From NCBI GenBank assembly GCA_040386075.1, contig JAZKGE010000035.1, forward strand, positions 1 through 64,000: DNA of 64,000 nucleotides, read 5' to 3'. Under the pieces are notes generated by a model that searched no databases, had not been told where the DNA came from, and saw only the letters and a program-made list of their open reading frames with translations. Below are positions 1 through 8,500 of the stretch, piece after piece (the stretch's first letter is position 1; each line of letters begins with the position of its first letter). The stretch is from UBA4416 sp040386075 (GTDB lineage Bacteria; Bacteroidota; Bacteroidia; B-17B0; Aurantibacillaceae). Both the position numbers and the translations under genes were made by a program.

Positions 1-973
1 CGGAAATATTGGGAATGTCCTAAATTGGGAATCATCGGTTACAAATGGAAGTTCCTGGATCAATATTTCCAATACCACCACCACTCTTGCTCATGGCAAC
101 ATTACTCAAAATACATTATACAGAGCAATTGTTCAAAACAGTAGTTTCTGTGTAAAAGACACATCCGATGAAGCTGTTTTTACTATTAATCCTGTTACTG
201 TTGCCGGCTCATTAAGCTCTGTGGGTACAACAACCGTATGTTATGCATCTAACTCTTCCACCATAAATCTATCTGGCAATGTTGGAAATATTCTTAATTG
301 GGTTTCATCAACAAACAACGGTCTAAACTGGAATCCAATTTTTAATACCACAAATACGCTCACTCCAAACGGATTGACTATGTCAACATTATTTAAAGCA
401 GTTGTACAAAGCTCCAATTGTAGTATTGATAGTACAAATAGTATAAAAATCACTGTATTATCGCAGATCGTTGTAAGTGCCGGTGCTGACACAACTATTA
501 GCCAAGGCGCATCTATTACTTTACATGGCTTAGGAAGCGGAACGCCGTTATGGTTATCGCAATCTAATGATCTTGATAATTATTCTGTTTTCAATCCAAT
601 AGCAACACCAGTTGCCACTTCAAATTTTATATTAACAGTAACCGATGTTAACGCTTGTGTAAACTCAGATACTGTTTTAGTAACTGTTATACCTATAACT
701 TTTGATGGAATGATATCCAATGTGTTTTCTCCAAACGGAGACGGCATTAACGATACCTGGTATATTGAAAACATTAAATACTATCCAAATAATGAAGTAA
801 CCGTATATAATATTTATGGGAACATTGTTTATAGTAAAAAAGCATATAATAATGAATGGGACGGAACATACAATGGCGCTGCCCTGCCAGATGGAACTTA
901 TTACTATATAATTAAAATTGACGAGTCGAGTACTGCATTAAAAGGTTCATTAGATATTTTAAAAAATAAATGA
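1..973 (+). CDS. T9SS type B (gliding motility-associated CHU_C) cargo protein, 5' truncated
   Basis: The reading frame is open from base 2, so the gene starts upstream of the window and only about 323 C-terminal residues are visible. At least two tandem modules of about 85 residues are recognisable (each with GNxGNxLNWxSS, then LYRAIVQ or LFKAVVQ), resembling the Ig-like repeats of Bacteroidota surface proteins. The last 90 residues form a CHU_C/type B sorting domain: FSPNGDGINDTW, then VYNIYGNIVY, then LPDGTYYYIIKI. The protein should be exported by Sec and then the T9SS. The stop overlaps the start of the following PorP/SprF gene (ATGATGA), so the two are translationally linked, the usual pairing of type B cargo with its SprF-like partner. 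Its binding target is unknown. Confidence 0.9.
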   Translation, partial: GNIGNVLNWESSVTNGSSWINISNTTTTLAHGNITQNTLYRAIVQNSSFCVKDTSDEAVFTINPVTVAGSLSSVGTTTVCYASNSSTINLSGNVGNILNWVSSTNNGLNWNPIFNTTNTLTPNGLTMSTLFKAVVQSSNCSIDSTNSIKITVLSQIVVSAGADTTISQGASITLHGLGSGTPLWLSQSNDLDNYSVFNPIATPVATSNFILTVTDVNACVNSDTVLVTVIPITFDGMISNVFSPNGDGINDTWYIENIKYYPNNEVTVYNIYGNIVYSKKAYNNEWDGTYNGAALPDGTYYYIIKIDESSTALKGSLDILKNK

Positions 974-2397
974 TGAAGTCTATTTTTAGAATACTACTTT
1001 TTATGTTCGTGAGTGCATCTTTGCACTCGCAACAAATTGTATTGTTCAATCACTATTTTTATAAACCTATGGTTTATAATCCTGCGTTTACCGGCATTGA
1101 CAAAGCTCCTAATATTATGCTGGTTAACCATACGCAATGGGCCGGTTTCAAAGGAGGGCCGCAATATAATATTCTAACGTTTGACGGCACTTTAATTAAT
1201 AAGAATACCGGGCTTGGGATAATGATTGTTAGCGATAAGAAAGGTATCAACAACCGAACGGGAGGAACCATTTTATATGCGTACAACATACGGTTTAAAG
1301 ACAAAATATCCTTACGATTAGGATTGGGCGTAGGAGCTGTTAATCAGTCAATTGATTACTCTAAAGCGCTCATAGAAAATCCAAACGACCCATCTTTATT
1401 TTCAAACACACAAAGTAAAACAGCCTTTGATGCGAACGTAGGACTCGCTTTTATATGCAAAGATCTTGAATTTGGCTTAGCTGTTCCGCAAATCGCAAAT
1501 AATAAAATCAACTATGTATCAATTAATGATTCAAGAACATTTTATACTCAGAGTCGCCACTATATGAGTTCCTTGAAATATAATTTTTTATTATCCAAAG
1601 CGAAAGATGTTTCTTTGGCGCCACAAGTATTAGCGCGATACTTACCAAATGCCCCTATCCAATATGACGCAAACATAAAACTGGACTTACAAAAGAAATT
1701 CTGGATAGGAGCTACCTATAAAAATAACTATGCGGTTGGCTTAAACTTAGGCGTTTTATTGTTTAAAAAACTGGGCATCGGCTATTCTTACGATTACATT
1801 TTAGGAAATCTTAATAAATATGGTGGCTTAAGTCATGAAATTATGTTGAGTTTTAAATTCATTAAAAAAGAAAAAACACAGGAACAAATAGAAGATGAGC
1901 AATTAAAAAAATTATCCGGACAGGATTTAAATAAAATTTTAATTCAACGTCTTTTAAGAAAAATAGAAGCCGTATTAGACAAGGATAACGTAACTCCGGA
2001 AGAAATTCAGGAAATAACCGATGAAATTTCTGCATTCCTGGACGACACATCCACTGACCCTACGCAGGTGACTTTGAATAAATATTATAAATCGCTAAAA
2101 AACCAAGCGCAAGGAGATATAAATGTTTTAGTAAAAGGAAAATTAGCGCTTGAAGGCGATCCTTTGGTTCCGGATTTTTCAAAAGTCAAGATTACAGTGA
2201 CGAATGTGGCTACAAAAGTAACTGTTGCTACAGCAACGCCAACAAAAGATGGTAAATATTTTATTATTTTGAAACCGTCTGAAAAATACCTGATCACGGT
2301 AGAAAATGAAGGATTCCAAAAATACGTTAAGCAATTTTCTTTAGCAGCAACGGTTGAATCATACGAATATAACCAGGAGATCAGGTTAATTAAATAA
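970..2397 (+). CDS. PorP/SprF family outer-membrane protein with C-terminal extension
   Basis: The signal peptide (residues 1-20, ending SLHSQ) is followed by the PorP/SprF signature: FNHYFYKPMVYNPAFTG, then HTQWAGFKG and a beta-barrel to about residue 300. Family members are outer-membrane partners of the T9SS, and SprF-type members are needed for secretion of type B cargo. The start overlaps the preceding cargo stop by 4 bases; a second ATG follows directly, so the start could be 973. The protein is 475 residues against about 300-340 for the family. The extra 170 residues hold a charged, helical stretch (about 304-385) and a beta-sandwich-like end (about 395-475) resembling carboxypeptidase-regulatory or CNA-B folds (VKITVTN, DGKYFIILKPSEKYLITVE). 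That extension would probably be periplasmic. Confidence 0.88.
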   Translation: MMKSIFRILLFMFVSASLHSQQIVLFNHYFYKPMVYNPAFTGIDKAPNIMLVNHTQWAGFKGGPQYNILTFDGTLINKNTGLGIMIVSDKKGINNRTGGTILYAYNIRFKDKISLRLGLGVGAVNQSIDYSKALIENPNDPSLFSNTQSKTAFDANVGLAFICKDLEFGLAVPQIANNKINYVSINDSRTFYTQSRHYMSSLKYNFLLSKAKDVSLAPQVLARYLPNAPIQYDANIKLDLQKKFWIGATYKNNYAVGLNLGVLLFKKLGIGYSYDYILGNLNKYGGLSHEIMLSFKFIKKEKTQEQIEDEQLKKLSGQDLNKILIQRLLRKIEAVLDKDNVTPEEIQEITDEISAFLDDTSTDPTQVTLNKYYKSLKNQAQGDINVLVKGKLALEGDPLVPDFSKVKITVTNVATKVTVATATPTKDGKYFIILKPSEKYLITVENEGFQKYVKQFSLAATVESYEYNQEIRLIK

Positions 2398-2525
2398 ACT
2401 ACCATAACGGTACATTTATCGTATTCTTAATGTATTATAAAAAATAATATGCAACTATTTCCTTATTTTTATCGTATCAAACAACAGGACTTTACTAAAA
2501 CGAATTCTTTTTGTTTTTCACTACT

Positions 2526-2533
2526 TAAATTTG
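2526..2533 (+). promoter_or_regulatory. Bacteroidota -7 promoter element (TAAATTTG)
   Basis: An exact match to TAnnTTTG lies only 4 bases before the start codon of the giant SprB-like gene. With the usual spacing, transcription would begin at or next to that ATG, giving a leaderless mRNA. No good -33 TTG is seen at 19-20 bases. Confidence 0.45.
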
Positions 2534-2537
2534 TTCT

Positions 2538-5500
2538 ATGATTAAAAAACTACATATCGGAATTATTTTACTGTTTTTTTTTATGTCATTTGCGGGTTTC
2601 GCAACCCACGTTGTTGGTGGTTCCTTAACTTATGTGTATAATGGCGGATCCAATTACACAATTACTTTAAAACTATACAGAGATTGCGGCCCCGGAACCG
2701 CTGCTTTACCGGCGAATGTTACCATACAGATTGTAGGTTACAATGGGCAGCCTTTTACCCCTTCAAAAAACGTTACCATTAATTTAACCTCTGTAACCAA
2801 TATTGCAGCAACGCTTGATCCCTGTGCTATACCTCCAAACCCTGCGCCATGTGTTGAAGAAGCTGTTTACACCACTACAGTTAATAATTTGCCTCCAAAC
2901 GCCGGCGGTTATCATATGTATTTTCAAATCTGTTGTAGAAATGGGAGCATCCTTAACATTACAAACCCCGGAGGCACAGGTGAAACTTATTATGCCCACA
3001 TCCCGGGCATGTCCCTTACAACAAACTGGAACGAAGACTTTACGTTACCAAATAACACAACTACCGACAACGGAGCAACTTCATGGAGCATAACACCTGG
3101 TGCTATAGCACCTGCTTCTGCGAGTGTCAACGGAAATGTTTTTCAAATTGCAGGAGCAAATAATGCAGGTGAAACATGGACCTCACAACCCATTAATATT
3201 GCTTCGTGTGCATCTGTAAATTTGAGTACTGATTTGAGTGAAGCCGGAACCTTAGATGCTAACGATTCTATATTTGTATTTTATCGCCTTAATGGCGGTG
3301 CACTAATACCCTTTACAACCAACGGTGTAAGAGTTGATGATTTTGGGAACGTGACGGCTACAACAACGGGACTGGTGGGAACCACCGTTCAAATTGTCAT
3401 ACGAGTTCATTTCGATGGCAACTCTCCCAACTCAGAGATTTACAGTTTTGATAACATAACAACAACCTGTGTCGGAAACGATTTTATGCCAAACAGTAAT
3501 CCGGTCTTTAATTTATTTCCTCCTCTGTTCATTTGTGTGAATCAGCCTTTTTCCTTTAATCATGCTGCCACTGATATTAATGGTGATTCATTGGTTTATT
3601 CGTTATACCAGCCCTATAACAATATTGCTCCTACATTTACCAATAACACGGCAAACTTTCCTCTGGTTAATTATGTTGGCGGATATAATTTTTCGAATCC
3701 GTTAGGAGGCGGACCTTTTAGTATTAACAGTTCAACAGGTTTATTAACTGGCACTCCTGGAACCTTAGGACAATTTGTTGTTGGTGTATTAGTTAAAGAA
3801 TACCGCAATGGTATTTATATTGGTGAAACACTCAGAGATTTTCAGTTCAACGTCGTTAACTGTCCTCAACCTCCTCCAACATTAGCAGTAGCAAACGCAA
3901 CCGTAAATAACGGATGTTCATCAAAATTAACAGCTACTGGAGTAACACAGGCCTCAACTACCTGGACCTCAATTTTTCCGGGAGCTCCAGGCGCTTATAA
4001 TAATTATTTGGCTTGCACAAATGCATGTTTAAGCAATACAGTAACAGCACCAGCCACAGGTACTCCCCCGGCTTTTGTTGATTATGTAGTATGTGGTGTC
4101 TCAACTTCCTGTGCAGGAAATTTTATCTGTGATACATTTCGGGTAACTTTTAATCCCACATTATTGGTCAATATTTTTCCTTCTAATCCTACCTTGTGTT
4201 TCGGACAAACATCTACCACTATTACTGCGGTAGGTGGTGGTGGAACACCGGGCTATACCTACTTATGGAATAACGTCAATCCATCACAAACAATTAATGT
4301 GGGTGTAGGCACATATAACGTTCAGCTATCTGATGCCAGTGGTTGCCCTCCCGTTTTTAAATCAGTTACGGTAACAGCTTTCACTACTGCCATTACTGCA
4401 AATGCTGGGTCCAACGTAACACGGTGTATTCAAAGTCCGGTTGCTACCATCAGTGGTTCAGTAACAGGTGCCAGTGGTGGTATCTGGTCGGGAGGAAACG
4501 GAACTTATACTCCAAATAACACTACCCTTGCCAATCTTTCGTATTCTCCTACCCCTGCCGAGTTAGCCAGTGGATCGGTAAATTTAATACTAACCACAAC
4601 AGGTAACGGTACATGTCCTCTAAAAACTGATACTGTAAAAATTAATTATGTTGGTTTTACCGGCACTGCAACACCGAGTGTAACGAACGTGAGTTGTTTT
4701 GGGAGCATTGATGGTATAGCTACGATGAATTTAACCGGAGGCTTTCCCCCTTACACCTATTTTTGGAATACATCACCAACTCAAACAACATCAACTGCAA
4801 GTAATTTGCCGATTGGAACTTATTCTGTAAATATTCAGGATGCTATTGGATGTACCTACCAAACTACCGTCAATATAACACAACCCCCGGTTCTTGCAAT
4901 TAACTCTATTACCAAAAACGTTTCCTGCTTTGGAACCAGTACAGGTTCAATTTCTGCAACACCAACAGGCGGCACCGCTCCTTACACTTACTCATGGTCA
5001 CCGGGTGCACAAACAACCTCATCCATTACAGGATTAGCGATAGGAAATTATACCGTAAAAGTAACCGACTCAAGAGGTTGTATAAAAACCGCTACTTATT
5101 CTTTGACACAACCTCCTGTTATCGCTGCTACATTTACGCAAACTAACGTTACGTGTTTTAACGCTAATAACGGTTCAGTAAACGCATCCGTTACAGGCGG
5201 AACTTCTCCATATACATATAACTGGCTTCCGGGTGGTTCTACTTCTCAAAACGCAACAGGACTTCAGGCAGGCACTTACACGTTAACCATTACAGATAAT
5301 GCGAATTGTATTATTACACAAACAGTTGCTATTACCCAACCTTCTGTATTAACTTCATCTACTTCTATTACAAATGAAACATGTAATTATCTGAATAATG
5401 GTTCGGCAACGGTAACAGCAACAGGAGGTACAGGACCCTACACTTACTCATGGCAACCGGGTGGACAAACAACAATCAGTATTGCAAACCTTGCAAGTGG

Positions 5501-8500
5501 AAATTACAGCGTAACAGCAACTGATAGCAAAGGCTGTCAGAGTTCTGCAGTAGCAACCATTTCTCAACCAACTCCATTAACTGTAAGCTTTATTAACCAA
5601 ATGAATGTGAGTTGTTTTGGTGGCAGTAACGCAAGCATTGGAGCAAGTCCATCTGGTGGAACACCAAATTATACCTATTCATGGACACCAGGCGGAGTTA
5701 CAACGTCTACAATTTCAAATATTCCAATAGGGACTTACACCGTTAAGGTAACAGACGTTAATTCCTGTTTGATTACAAATACGGTTACTATTACTCAGTC
5801 TGCAGATATTGTGATATCCAATACAGTTTCCAATGCTGGTTGTAATGGTACATCGAGTGGAAGCATAACTGTAAGTGCTAGTGGTGGCAATGGTCCATTT
5901 ACTTATGGCTGGTTACCCGGCGGTCAAACAACTGCTTCTGTTACTGGTTTAGCCGCTGGAAATTATACTGTGAATGTTACTGACATCAATGGTTGTCCTA
6001 AAACTGCTACCTATACGATCACTCAACCAACATTATTAAATATTGCGTTAACACAAACTAATGTTTCTTGTTTTGGTGGTAGTAACGGTGTTGCAAATGC
6101 ATTTGTAACAGGTGGCACTTCGCCATATACATATACCTGGTCACCTACAAACCTGAATACTCCAATGGTAACAGGTTTGGGAGCCATAACCTATACAGTG
6201 AATGTTAAAGATGCTAATAATTGTCTCAGATCTAATACCTTAACTATTTCCCAGCCGTTGGTTATTGCAATCACATCATCAGTTACAGATGAAACTTGTA
6301 ATACCTTGAATAATGGAACCGCTTCGGTTACAACAACAGGCGGAACAGCCCCTTATACATATTCATGGTCTCCGGGGGGTATTACAACTCCAACCGTTTC
6401 TAATCTAGCTGCCGGATTGTACACCGCTATGGTGACCGACAGTAAGGGCTGTGTACAAACCAAAACTATTACTATTACAGAACCTTCACCGCTTAATGTT
6501 AGTTTTAATAACATTGTAAATCCGAAGTGTTTTGGAGGAAATAACGGTTCTATTGGTTCTACTGTTACCGGTGGCACGCCAATATACAGCTATACCTGGA
6601 GCCCTGGTAATCAAAACACAGGTTCTTTAATTAATATTTCGGCAGGAACATATACGTTGAATGTAAAAGATAGTAAAGGGTGTATTGCACAAAACACAAT
6701 TACAATAACTCAACCATCATCCATAACAGTTACTGCTACTTCACAGTCTGTTACATGCTTTGGTCTTTCCAATGGAGCTTCCTCAGCAAATAGTTCAGGA
6801 GGAACACCGGGTTATACATATACATGGACCCCAGGTGGACTCACTGGTCAAAATGTTACAAATTTAAGCTCGGGCACTTACACAATTAACACCGAAGATG
6901 CGAATAACTGTGTGACATCAGGTACTGTATTTGTTTCTCAACCGGCTCAAATTACAGCTGTGATCACTACTACGAGTTCTACTTGCGGCAATGCCAATGG
7001 AATTGCATCGTTGAACGTTTCTGGTGGTGTTGGACCATATACATATTCATGGGTACCAAACGGAGGTACTGCATCTGTTTCTACAGGTCTTTTAGCAGGA
7101 TCTTATAATGCAATTATAACTGATGCTAACAGTTGTCAGGAGTCGATACTGGTTAGCATTAATGACTTAGGTGGCCCCGTTGCGAGTATATTCTCTATAA
7201 CCAACGTTTCATGTAATGGTGGTAATGATGGCTCCGTTACTGCCAGTGTGGTTGGTGGGTTAGCGCCAATTACTTATTCCTGGTCGCCATACGGTGGAAA
7301 CGGGACTACTGCTTCTGGTTTAACCGCCGGAACTTATTATATAACTGTTACGGATGCCAATGGCTGTATAGCACTTGCTTCAACAAACCCATCCATTTCG
7401 GAGCCAACTGCCGTTACTTCTATCATTACAACTTCAAATGTTAGCTGTTTTGGTGGAGCTAATGGTTCAGCAACAGTAACCGCAAGTAATGGAACTCCCG
7501 GATATACATACACATGGTTACCGGGCACAAGTACGGGATCAGTTATAACAGGACAAAATGCCGGCACTTATTCTGTACAGATAAAAGATGCCAATAACTG
7601 TATTCTTGTTTCTCCATATGTTATTACCCAACCTACTGCTCCTATTTCAGCTGCATTAGCTTCAACTTCTGTTACTTGCTTTGGACTAACCAATGGGGTA
7701 TTAAACGCTCTTGCAACAGGCGGAACAGGTCCATACAATTATGATTGGCTTCCCGGAAATTATTCTGGAAATCAGATCACAAATGTAGCAACAGGAACAT
7801 ATTCAGTAAAAGTAACAGATGCAAATGGTTGTATACTAACCAATTCTATTAACGTTAATGGCCCCGCCCAGCTTACACTGACAACAGGAGGAATTAATTC
7901 TAATTGTTCATTAGCTAATGGCCAGGCCTCTGTTACTGCTTCTGGTGGTACCGGAGCCTATTCTTACACATGGACTCCCGGTAGCGGAAGCAGTAGCATA
8001 TATCCTAATTTATTGCCGGGAACATATAATGTACAAGTTTCAGATGCTAATAACTGTTTAGCAACCGCTACAAAAACCGTAGTTGATAATCCAAGCCAGG
8101 CTGTATCCGTTGTTCAAACCGCAAGCGTAAGTTGCTTTGGAGGCGCTAATGCGTCCCTTACTGCTAATGTTGCGGGTGGAACGGGGCCGTTCACATACAC
8201 CTGGATGCCATCAGGTGGCAACAATCAGATAGCAAGCGGATTAACATCTAATACGTATTCTGTTTTTGTAACCTCAGCAAATGGCTGTTTAGCAACAGCC
8301 ACAAGTTCTCTTATTCCTCAACCATCGCAGCTATTTACAGTTATTACTACGTCAAATGTTAGTTGTTTTGCAGGTGCTAATGGGTCGGCATCAGTTACAG
8401 CAGGCGGTGGCATACCTGGTTATACATACTCCTGGTTACCAGGGGCAACAACAGGCACCGTTGTTACTTCGCAAAGTGCGGGAACATATTCTATCAACGT

